Position numbers and translations under genes: made by a program. Source: an uncultured beta proteobacterium (GTDB lineage: Bacteria > Pseudomonadota > Gammaproteobacteria > Burkholderiales > Burkholderiaceae_C). From it: 8,439 bases of DNA. The number at the start of each line of letters is the position of its first letter. Position 1 is the first letter of the stretch. The notes beneath the pieces were generated by a model. The model was not told where the DNA came from and did no database searches. It saw only the letters and a program-made list of their open reading frames with translations. This document shows, piece by piece, positions 1-5,465 of this stretch. Where the stretch lies: positions 1-8,439 of the forward strand of contig CAJASG010000682.1 of assembly GCA_903944555.1 (NCBI GenBank), read 5' to 3'.

Positions 1-1084
1 TACATTCGGAACCCTATTCGCAGTCACCAACTTTGGTGAATCCCACGGCCCAGCCATTGGCTGCGTGATTGACGGCTGCCCGCCGGGAATGGACTTGTGC
101 GAGGCCGACATCCAGGGTGACCTGGACCGCCGTCGCCCCGGCACCTCCAAGTTCGTCACCCAGCGCAACGAGCCCGATGCGGTGCAAATCCTGAGCGGTG
201 TCTACCAGGGCAAGACCACGGGCACCCCCATCGCCTTGCTGATCCAGAACACCGACCAGCGCTCCAAAGACTACGGCAACATCCTGGAGACTTTTCGCCC
301 TGGTCATGCGGACTACACCTACTTCCAAAAATACGGCATCCGCGATCCGCGTGGAGGGGGGCGCTCCAGCGCCCGACTGACTGCGCCCATGGTGGCTGCA
401 GGGGCGGTGGCCAAAAAATGGCTCAAAGAACACTACGGCACCGAATTTCGTGGCTGCATGACGCAAATTGGCGAGTTGCCCATTGCGTTTGAGTCGTGGA
501 GCCATGTGCCCGTCAATCCGTTTTTTGCCCCGATTGCTGATGTAACCGCATTGGAGGAGTACATGGAAGCCTTGCGCAAGGGCGGGGACTCCTGCGGTGC
601 CCGCATTCGGGTGTCGGCCAGCAATGTACCGGTGGGCCTGGGCGAGCCGCTGTTTGACAAGATGGATGCCGACATTGCCTACGCCATGATGGGCATCAAT
701 GCTGTCAAGGGCGTGGAAATTGGTGCCGGTTTTGCCAGTGTGGCGCAGCGCGGCACCACCCATGGCGATTCCCTCACACCACAAGGTTTTGCCACCAACA
801 ATGCCGGTGGCGTGTTGGGCGGTATTTCGACGGGTCAGGACTTGGAAGTGAGCATTGCCATCAAGCCCACCAGTTCGATCCTGAGTCCGCGCGACTCGAT
901 CGACGTGGCGGGCAACCCGACCCAAGTGATCACCAAAGGCCGCCACGACCCCTGCGTGGGCATTCGCGCCACGCCGATTGCCGAGGCCATGCTGGCGCTG
1001 GTGGTGATGGACCATGTCCTGCGCCACCGCGCACAATGTGGTGACGTGCACACCAGTCTGGCACCGATTGCTGCCAATATTTAG
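1..1084 (+). CDS. aroC: Chorismate synthase (5' end cut by window edge)
   Basis: Catalyses the last shikimate-pathway step, converting 5-enolpyruvylshikimate-3-phosphate to chorismate in the cytoplasm, with reduced FMN as cofactor. The reading frame is open from the window edge (first full codon at base 2, Thr) to TAG at 1082-1084, giving 360 visible residues. The family is about 360-370 residues long, so only about four N-terminal residues are missing. All three family signatures are visible: [16 protein letters not shown] near the start, [20 protein letters not shown] about one third in, and [19 protein letters not shown] near the C-terminus. A first in-frame ATG at 65 would remove the first signature and is not the start. 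A 358-codon open frame on the opposite strand is a shadow of this gene. The next gene, aroQ, belongs to the same pathway but is separated by 91 bp containing a repeat-like element. Confidence 0.97.
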   Translation, partial: TFGTLFAVTNFGESHGPAIGCVIDGCPPGMDLCEADIQGDLDRRRPGTSKFVTQRNEPDAVQILSGVYQGKTTGTPIALLIQNTDQRSKDYGNILETFRPGHADYTYFQKYGIRDPRGGGRSSARLTAPMVAAGAVAKKWLKEHYGTEFRGCMTQIGELPIAFESWSHVPVNPFFAPIADVTALEEYMEALRKGGDSCGARIRVSASNVPVGLGEPLFDKMDADIAYAMMGINAVKGVEIGAGFASVAQRGTTHGDSLTPQGFATNNAGGVLGGISTGQDLEVSIAIKPTSSILSPRDSIDVAGNPTQVITKGRHDPCVGIRATPIAEAMLALVVMDHVLRHRAQCGDVHTSLAPIAANI

Positions 1085-1088
1085 TGCC

Positions 1089-1143
1089 AAATCGGCCTCA
1101 AGCCCTTTAGATACGTGCGCAAGCAGCTATTAAAATAATAGCA
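1089..1143 (+). repeat. Comamonadaceae-type dispersed intergenic element with perfect hairpin
   Basis: The aroC-aroQ gap contains the blocks AAATCGGCCTCAAGCCCTTT and GCGCAAGCAGCTATTAAAA. I recognise these as resembling a short intergenic element that recurs in many Comamonadaceae genomes; this is from memory and was not searched. Its 3' part is a perfect hairpin at 1126-1142, GCTATTA-AAA-TAATAGC (7-bp stem, 3-base loop). No uridine tract follows, so it is not a typical intrinsic terminator. The AT-rich TAAAAT at 1131-1136 could also act as a -10 for aroQ, but its candidate -35 is poor. Only one copy was noticed in this window. Its function is unknown. Confidence 0.55.
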
Positions 1144-1175
1144 ACTTAATTGACGATTGCTGAAAGAGCCTGACC

Positions 1176-1622
1176 ATGAAAACCGCCCTGATTCTCAATG
1201 GCCCGAATTTGAACCTGCTGGGCACCCGTGAACCGCAGGTGTATGGCTCGCAAACACTGGCCGACGTGCAGGGTCTGTGCGAGCAGGCCTGCCTGGCCAA
1301 TGGTTTTGCTCTGGACTTTCGCCAAAGCAACCACGAAGGCGTCTTGGTGGACTGGCTGCACGAAGCCGGGCGCTTGCAGGCGGCAGGCACCTTGGCTGGA
1401 GTCATTCTGAACGCTGGGGCGTACACCCATACCAGCATCGCCTTGCACGACGCGATCAAGGGCACTGGCATCACCCTGATTGAGCTGCACATCAGCAACG
1501 TGCACGCCAGAGAGGCCTTTCGCCACTACTCTTACATCTCGCCAGCGGCCAAAGCGGTCATGGTTGGCTTCGGGGTGAATGGCTACGCGCTGGCGATTGC
1601 TGGCTTGGCGGGGATGCAGTAA
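1176..1622 (+). CDS. aroQ: 3-dehydroquinate dehydratase, type II
   Basis: Converts 3-dehydroquinate to 3-dehydroshikimate, the third shikimate-pathway step, as a cytoplasmic dodecameric type II enzyme in the known family. The 148 residues match the usual length of about 145-150. The N-terminal LNGPNLNLLGTREPQVYG carries Arg18 and the catalytic Tyr23. QSNHEG (50-55), NAGAYTHTSIALHDA (79-93, with Asn79 and His85), and IELHISNVHAREAFRHYSYIS (102-122, with His105 and Arg112) are the remaining active-site segments. The ATG at 1176 has a weak purine-rich stretch (GAAAGAG) about 8 bases upstream and aligns with the conserved N-terminus of the family. The gene follows aroC by 91 bp on the same strand. 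In many betaproteobacteria I remember aroQ next to accB-accC, which is not the case here. Confidence 0.96.
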   Translation: MKTALILNGPNLNLLGTREPQVYGSQTLADVQGLCEQACLANGFALDFRQSNHEGVLVDWLHEAGRLQAAGTLAGVILNAGAYTHTSIALHDAIKGTGITLIELHISNVHAREAFRHYSYISPAAKAVMVGFGVNGYALAIAGLAGMQ

Positions 1623-1649
1623 AGCAGCGGCGGACACCTAATTTTTCTT

Positions 1650-1671
1650 TTCTTAAGGGTTTCTTAAGGGT
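1650..1671 (+). promoter_or_regulatory. PmrA/QseB-like tandem box
   Basis: A perfect 11-bp tandem repeat, TTCTTAAGGGT twice, places CTTAAG at 1652-1657 and again at 1663-1668 with exactly five bases between. This fits the YTTAAK-N5-YTTAAK architecture known for PmrA/BasR and related QseB-type response regulators of the OmpR family, which bind head-to-tail half-sites one helical turn apart. It lies 101 bp before the first Cache-protein gene and about 70 bp before the likely transcription start. The site match is visible; the regulator is inferred and none is encoded in the window. Confidence 0.5.
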
Positions 1672-1717
1672 GTTGAAAACGGGTTTGTACTGAGTCGCTT
1701 TTATTGGGAGATGGGAC

Positions 1718-1723
1718 TATACT
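1718..1723 (+). promoter_or_regulatory. Candidate -10 element for the Cache/MCP cluster
   Basis: TATACT is a five-of-six match to the sigma-70 -10 consensus and would place a transcription start near 1730, about 40 bases before the first Cache gene. No good -35 exists at 16-19 bp upstream, which would fit an activator-dependent promoter under the CTTAAG box. TTGAAA (1673-1678) and TTGTAC (1685-1690) resemble -35 elements but are too far from this -10. This is a weak call. Confidence 0.35.
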
Positions 1724-1771
1724 TTTTTCGTTATATCGGTCCAAATTAATCCCCACTCAGGAATCATTCCC

Positions 1772-2242
1772 ATGAAAATTTTGTCTGTATTGAAGGTCTT
1801 GCTGAGCGTGACTGTCATGAGTTTTGCCATGGCTGGCGTTGCCCATGCGGCCGATCAGGGCACCGCCGCCGAAGCAGAGGCGATGGTCAAGAAAGCAGTG
1901 GTCTACCTTAAGGCCAACGGGCCTGAAAAATCGTACGAAGAATTCACCAACGGAAAGTCTTTCAAGGACCGTGATTTGTACATTATTGTGTATGACCTGA
2001 ATGGTAAAAATCTGGCGCAGGGAGCCAACCCCAAGCTGGTCGGCAAGGACCTGATTGGCTTGAAAGACCCTGATGGCAAACCACTGATTCAAATGTTCAT
2101 TGACCTGGCCAAAACCAAAGGCAAGGGTTGGGTAGAAGGATACAAATTCCTCAACCCCGTGTCCCAAAAAATGGAAGGTAAGGCCATGTATTTGGAGCGC
2201 GTAGGCGACACATTGGTTGGCTGCGGGATTTACAAAGGCTGA
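1772..2242 (+). CDS. Exported single-Cache-domain protein (copy 1)
   Basis: A 156-residue protein predicted to be exported and to bind a small molecule in the periplasm. Residues 1-26 form a Sec signal peptide (Lys2, Lys8, a hydrophobic core, and AHA before the predicted cleavage at 26/27). The mature part is a short helix followed by one Cache fold: FKDRDLYIIVYDLNGKNLAQ (64-83), KLVGKDLIGLKDPDGKPLIQ (88-107), a KGKGWVEGYKFLNP segment (116-129), and YLERVGDTLVGCGIY (140-154). These match the sCache_2 family that usually forms the sensor part of chemoreceptors and kinases, but here there is no transmembrane anchor or signalling domain. AGGAA (1759-1763) is a well-placed ribosome site. A paralogue lies 124 bp downstream and a chemoreceptor after that, suggesting a chemosensory role. 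The ligand cannot be read from the sequence. Confidence 0.88.
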   Translation: MKILSVLKVLLSVTVMSFAMAGVAHAADQGTAAEAEAMVKKAVVYLKANGPEKSYEEFTNGKSFKDRDLYIIVYDLNGKNLAQGANPKLVGKDLIGLKDPDGKPLIQMFIDLAKTKGKGWVEGYKFLNPVSQKMEGKAMYLERVGDTLVGCGIYKG

Positions 2243-2323
2243 TCGCTTTCTGATAGCTGACATGTGGATGATGACAAGGGTTTCCCCGGTATTGGAGCGG
2301 ATTTTCCGGTCGTAAAGTGGTGC

Positions 2324-2343
2324 CAGTCCCTTTGACGGGACTG
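2324..2343 (+). other. Hairpin before Cache copy 2
   Basis: CAGTCCC (2324-2330) and GGGACTG (2337-2343) form a perfect 7-bp stem with a 6-base loop, ending 10 bases before the AGGAG ribosome site of the second Cache gene. It lacks a following T tract, so it is unlikely to be a full terminator. It could tune expression or mRNA stability between the two copies. The rest of the 2243-2366 gap shows no convincing promoter. Confidence 0.4.
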
Positions 2344-2366
2344 TATCAACAACAGGAGACTCCGTA

Positions 2367-2834
2367 ATGCAATTTTTGTCCACTTTCAAGGTGCTTCTCA
2401 GTACCTTCGCGATGGGTTTTTTGATGGCCAGCGCGGTTCATGCGGCCGATCAAGGTACGGCGGCTGAGGCTGAGGCGATGACCAAGCGTGCGGTGGCCTA
2501 TCTCAAGGCCAATGGACCGGAAAAATCGGCCGAAGAATTTACCAATGGAAAGTTGTTCAAGGACCGTGATCTGTACATTGCCTACTATGATTTGGGCGGC
2601 AAAGTGCTTGGCCATGGTGCCAATGCCAAGCTCGTCGGTAAGGACCTGATCGGCTTGAAAGATCCTGATGGGAAGCTTCTCGTTCAGATGCTGTGCGACC
2701 TGGCCAAAACCAAAGGAAAAGGCTGGTCAGAGACTTACAAATTCCGCAATCCAGCCACTGAAAAGATCGCTGAAAAGGTGATGTACCTGGAGCGCGTGGG
2801 AGATACTTGGGTTGGGGTGGGTGTGTACAAATAA
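2367..2834 (+). CDS. Exported single-Cache-domain protein (copy 2)
   Basis: A 155-residue paralogue of the preceding gene, aligning without gaps at about 73% identity by hand count (114 of 155). It has the same layout: a signal peptide ending VHA at 26, a nearly invariant mature N-terminus (ADQGTAAEAEAM), then one sCache_2-type fold with KLVGKDLIGLKDPDGK conserved exactly. Differences concentrate in the signal peptide and in likely pocket-facing positions, for example Ile72/Ala, Val73/Tyr, Ile110/Cys, Leu127/Arg and Leu148/Trp (copy 1/copy 2). AGGAG (2354-2358) is a strong ribosome site 8 bases before the ATG. Many synonymous differences argue against a very recent duplication. The chemoreceptor gene starts 74 bp downstream, so co-transcription is likely. 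It is probably a periplasmic ligand-binding protein; its function is not established. Confidence 0.88.
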   Translation: MQFLSTFKVLLSTFAMGFLMASAVHAADQGTAAEAEAMTKRAVAYLKANGPEKSAEEFTNGKLFKDRDLYIAYYDLGGKVLGHGANAKLVGKDLIGLKDPDGKLLVQMLCDLAKTKGKGWSETYKFRNPATEKIAEKVMYLERVGDTWVGVGVYK

Positions 2835-2908
2835 GGGTTAGTCCCTTCGTCATCTGTATGGGCGCTGTGGATGGCCAAGCTGGGCAATCCCTACGTTGGA
2901 GAATAATT

Positions 2909-4654
2909 ATGAATTTACGTGACATGACGATTGGTCTGCGTCTGGGCTTGGGTTTCGGAATGATCTTGCTGGCGGCCAGTGTGCTGTTGGTGGGGACCTT
3001 GGTGAGCAATGGCGCGAGTCGAGCCACCTTGTTGGAAACCTTGCAGCGGGCGTCGGCGCAGCAGGTCTTGGCGGCTGAAATGCGTAAATCATTGCTTCTC
3101 AGTGCGGTATCCGTACGCAACATGGGCATGCAAACCAAAGTCGAGGGCGTACAAAAAGACGAAGCCGAGGCCAAGAAAAACCGTGCCGCCTATCTTGCTG
3201 CCAAAGGCAAGCTGGAGGCAGGTGGAATCGGAGAGCCAGAGCGCGTGGTGTTTGCTCGGTTGGCAGAGGTTGACCGCCAGATGGACGCTCAGTTCAAGGA
3301 AGCGGTGGACCTTGCTGCGCAGTTCAACAGCGAGCAGGCCAGTGCCGTCATCACCGAAAAAATTGACCCCTTGCTAACCAAAGCTGTGTCGGAAATCGCG
3401 GCGTTCATCGCGCTTCAAAACCAGAATGCCGATGCAGCAACCGAGCAAGCCAATGCCAGTAACCGGTCCACCGTGACGGTGATCAGCGTTGCCGGTGCTT
3501 TGCTGCTCGTTCTCGCGGCCTTGATGGCTTGGCGCCTCACGAAGAGCATTACCGGTCCGCTGCGCACGGCTGTAGATGCTGCGGACCGTGTTGCGCAGGG
3601 CGACTTGGTGGCCGACATTGTGGTGAGTGGCCGCGACGAGGCGGCCCACCTGCTGGGTGCTTTGTTAGAGATGCGCAACGGCTTGTCGCGCATGGTCAGT
3701 GAAGTGCGAACTGGGGCTGAAAACATTTCAACGGGTGCGAATGAAATCTCCGCAGGCAATACCGACTTGTCCCAACGTACGGAGACCCAGGCCAGTAATC
3801 TGGAGGAAACCGCGGCGTCGATGCAGGATTTGAGTACTACCGTGAAAAACAACGCGGATACCGCACGCCAGGCTAATCAGATGGCCGGGTCGGCCAGTTC
3901 GGCGGCGACTCACGGAGGAGTGGTGGTAGGGCAAGTGGTAGCCACTATGGATGAAATAACAGCCGCTTCCCGAAAGATTGCTGACATCATTGGTGTCATT
4001 GACGGCATTGCCTTTCAAACCAATATTCTGGCGCTCAACGCCGCAGTGGAGGCGGCACGGGCCGGTGAGCAGGGGCGCGGCTTTGCTGTGGTCGCCAGTG
4101 AAGTGCGCAGTTTGGCTGGCCGCTCCGCAGATGCGGCGAAGGAAATCAAAACCCTGATCAGTGCCAGCGTGGATAAGATTGAAACAGGCAGTCGTCTGGT
4201 TGGCGAGGCGGGTGCGTCGATGAGCGACATCGTCGCGCAGGTTAAGCGTGTGGCGGATCTGATTGGTGAAATCAGTGCGTCGGCGCATGAGCAAACCAAT
4301 GGCATTGACCAAATTAACCAAGCCATTACCCAGTTGGACAACGTCACCCAGCAAAATGCAGCCTTGGTGGAAGAAGCTGCAGCAGCAGCGGATAGCCTGA
4401 ACCAGCAGGCTGGGCGGATGGTGGGCGTGGTGAGTGCCTTTAAATTGGCCGGTGGCAGTGTTTCACAAGAACCAGCGCGCACGAAGATTCCCCACTACAC
4501 GCCAGCGGCACGCCCAGCGCTGAAGAAGCCATTGGGGAAAGCCCCTTCCTTGGCATTAAAGAAGCCACCAATGGCCATCGCGGCGGCGCCCAAAGGTAAG
4601 GCCCCTAAAGCGCCTGCTGCGGATACATCGGAAGAGGCTTGGACCAGCTTCTGA
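2909..4654 (+). CDS. Methyl-accepting chemotaxis protein with 4HB sensor domain
   Basis: A 581-residue inner-membrane chemoreceptor that would control CheA through CheW. TM1 is about residues 12-33, followed by a helical periplasmic region of about 150 residues of the four-helix-bundle (4HB/TarH-like) type. TM2 is about 187-209 and the HAMP domain about 208-262 (ITGPL near its start). The cytoplasmic part has a first methylation helix near 290-320 (ASNLEETAASMQDL), the signalling tip about 362-400 (IAFQTNILALNAAVEAARAG), and a second methylation helix (ALVEEAAAAADSL). The last 70 residues are a flexible K/P/A-rich tail ending in AWTSF, which fits the xWxxF docking motif for CheR/CheB. I chose the ATG at 2909 because GGAG (2898-2901) is correctly spaced and the N-terminus is typical. 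A longer frame from 2807 would overlap the preceding gene. The sensed compound is unknown. Confidence 0.95.
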   Translation: MNLRDMTIGLRLGLGFGMILLAASVLLVGTLVSNGASRATLLETLQRASAQQVLAAEMRKSLLLSAVSVRNMGMQTKVEGVQKDEAEAKKNRAAYLAAKGKLEAGGIGEPERVVFARLAEVDRQMDAQFKEAVDLAAQFNSEQASAVITEKIDPLLTKAVSEIAAFIALQNQNADAATEQANASNRSTVTVISVAGALLLVLAALMAWRLTKSITGPLRTAVDAADRVAQGDLVADIVVSGRDEAAHLLGALLEMRNGLSRMVSEVRTGAENISTGANEISAGNTDLSQRTETQASNLEETAASMQDLSTTVKNNADTARQANQMAGSASSAATHGGVVVGQVVATMDEITAASRKIADIIGVIDGIAFQTNILALNAAVEAARAGEQGRGFAVVASEVRSLAGRSADAAKEIKTLISASVDKIETGSRLVGEAGASMSDIVAQVKRVADLIGEISASAHEQTNGIDQINQAITQLDNVTQQNAALVEEAAAAADSLNQQAGRMVGVVSAFKLAGGSVSQEPARTKIPHYTPAARPALKKPLGKAPSLALKKPPMAIAAAPKGKAPKAPAADTSEEAWTSF

Positions 4655-4675
4655 GTTAAGTGGTGCAGGCCGGTG

Positions 4676-4698
4676 GCCCCGGTCTTGCACGCCGGGGT
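4676..4698 (+). terminator. Possible weak terminator hairpin after the chemoreceptor
   Basis: CCCCGG (4677-4682) pairs with CCGGGG (4692-4697) across a 9-base loop, with a flanking G-T wobble. It starts about 22 bases past the chemoreceptor stop. An overlapping alternative fold pairs GTGCA (4663-4667) with TGCAC (4686-4690). No uridine run follows directly, so efficient intrinsic termination is doubtful. Confidence 0.35.
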
Positions 4699-4747
4699 TG
4701 TCGGGTGCCAATAGTTTTGTAAATCTAAAGGTCATTTTTCTGGTGAT

Positions 4748-4777
4748 TTGTAGACGACTGGTCTACTTGTTCATAAT
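4748..4777 (+). promoter_or_regulatory. Predicted nemR-like promoter
   Basis: TTGTAG (4748-4753) and CATAAT (4772-4777) are plausible -35 and -10 elements with an 18-bp spacer. The expected transcription start falls at or next to the A of the nemR-like start codon (4784). The palindrome at 4750-4766 overlaps the -35 and fills most of the spacer, a standard arrangement for repression of a gene's own promoter. Confidence 0.5.
4750..4766 (+). promoter_or_regulatory. Palindromic operator for the NemR-like repressor
   Basis: GTAGAC-GACTG-GTCTAC is a perfect inverted repeat with 6-bp arms around a 5-bp centre, lying between the predicted -35 and -10. I recall that E. coli NemR also acts at a palindrome built of TAGAC and GTCTA arms, but could not check this. 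The ten bases at 4756-4765 (GACTGGTCTA) recur as the exact reverse complement at 4791-4800 inside the coding region. Confidence 0.6.
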
Positions 4778-4783
4778 GAGGCC

Positions 4784-5404
4784 ATGCAAATAGACCAGTC
4801 CCCGGCTAAGAACCACATCCTTGATTGTGGAGCGCGGCTGATTGCGAGCAAAGGATTTGTCGGGGTTGGACTGTCAGAAATATTGAGCACTGCGGGAGTT
4901 CCCAAAGGTTCGTTCTATCACTACTTCAAGTCAAAAGAGCGCTTTGGCGAAGAGCTTCTGGTGCGCTACATGGAACAGTATTTGGCCCGTTTGGATGCCC
5001 TGTTTGCTTCTGATGGCCAAACTGCCCGGACGCGGTTGATGCGCTACTGGTCATTCTGGAATGCCACCCAGTGCGAAATTCGCGCGGACGGTTGCGGTGA
5101 ATCTGGGGGCGGTGCCAAATGCCTGATCGTCAAACTCAGCGCCGAGGTGGCGGATATCTCAGAAGCCATGCGTATTACGCTGCGCGCCGGAACGGATCGT
5201 GTAGTGCAGCGCATCGCGCAGTGCCTGGAAGACGCCCAAGTAGATGGTTCCGTATCCCCTGCGCTGGTGGCACAGGACACGGCGCTGACCTTGTATGAGC
5301 TGTGGCTCGGGGCCAGCTTGCTGGCCAAACTGCGACGCAATGGCAGCCCGTTTGAACACGCGCTGCGCAGCACTGAATTGATTTTGGGGCCGAGTCCCCT
5401 TTAG
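4784..5404 (+). CDS. nemR: TetR-family redox/electrophile-responsive repressor, NemR type
   Basis: A 206-residue cytoplasmic DNA-binding repressor. The N-terminal helix-turn-helix region (about 10-56) reads GFVGVGLSEILSTAGVPKGS then FYHYFKSKERFGEELL, very close to E. coli NemR as I remember it. The C-terminal ligand domain contains KCLIVKLSAEVADISEAMR. Cys113 aligns with NemR Cys106 and Lys182 (WLGASLLAKL) with NemR Lys175; both pairs are 69 residues apart. In E. coli that pair forms a reversible bond on hypochlorite exposure. Other cysteines are 15, 97, 104 and 147; the position of NemR Cys116 is Ala. The ATG at 4784 fits the family N-terminus, yet no usable Shine-Dalgarno is present (GAGG ends 2 bases before the ATG). 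The gene likely represses itself and the reductase 61 bp downstream. An AcuR-like role within the same superfamily group is the main alternative. Confidence 0.85.
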   Translation: MQIDQSPAKNHILDCGARLIASKGFVGVGLSEILSTAGVPKGSFYHYFKSKERFGEELLVRYMEQYLARLDALFASDGQTARTRLMRYWSFWNATQCEIRADGCGESGGGAKCLIVKLSAEVADISEAMRITLRAGTDRVVQRIAQCLEDAQVDGSVSPALVAQDTALTLYELWLGASLLAKLRRNGSPFEHALRSTELILGPSPL

Positions 5405-5465
5405 ATGACGCGCCCTGTGTGCTTCTGCCTTTTTTCCATCTCCAATCCCACACCATAGGAATGCC

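Noticed and set aside
14..1090. Long open frame (358 codons) on the - strand opposite aroC
   Set aside because: It mirrors a highly conserved chorismate synthase frame, has no recognisable domain, and is explained by codon bias in GC-rich DNA.
2313..2340. FliA (sigma-28) promoter suggested by TAAAGTGG
   Set aside because: The TAAA box is present, but at the required spacing there is no GCCGATAA-like element.
2807..2908. Extended N-terminus for the chemoreceptor starting at 2807
   Set aside because: It would overlap the second Cache gene and add residues unlike any receptor; ATG 2909 has a proper ribosome site and a typical N-terminus.
4756..4800. Long mRNA hairpin formed by the 10-bp inverted copies around the start codon
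   Set aside because: The predicted transcription start near 4784 would leave the left arm out of the RNA, so a DNA operator role is more likely.
5405..5465. Separate promoter or NemR operator for yqhD
   Set aside because: No TAGAC/GTCTA pair or convincing -35/-10 is seen in these 61 bp; co-transcription with the repressor gene is simpler.
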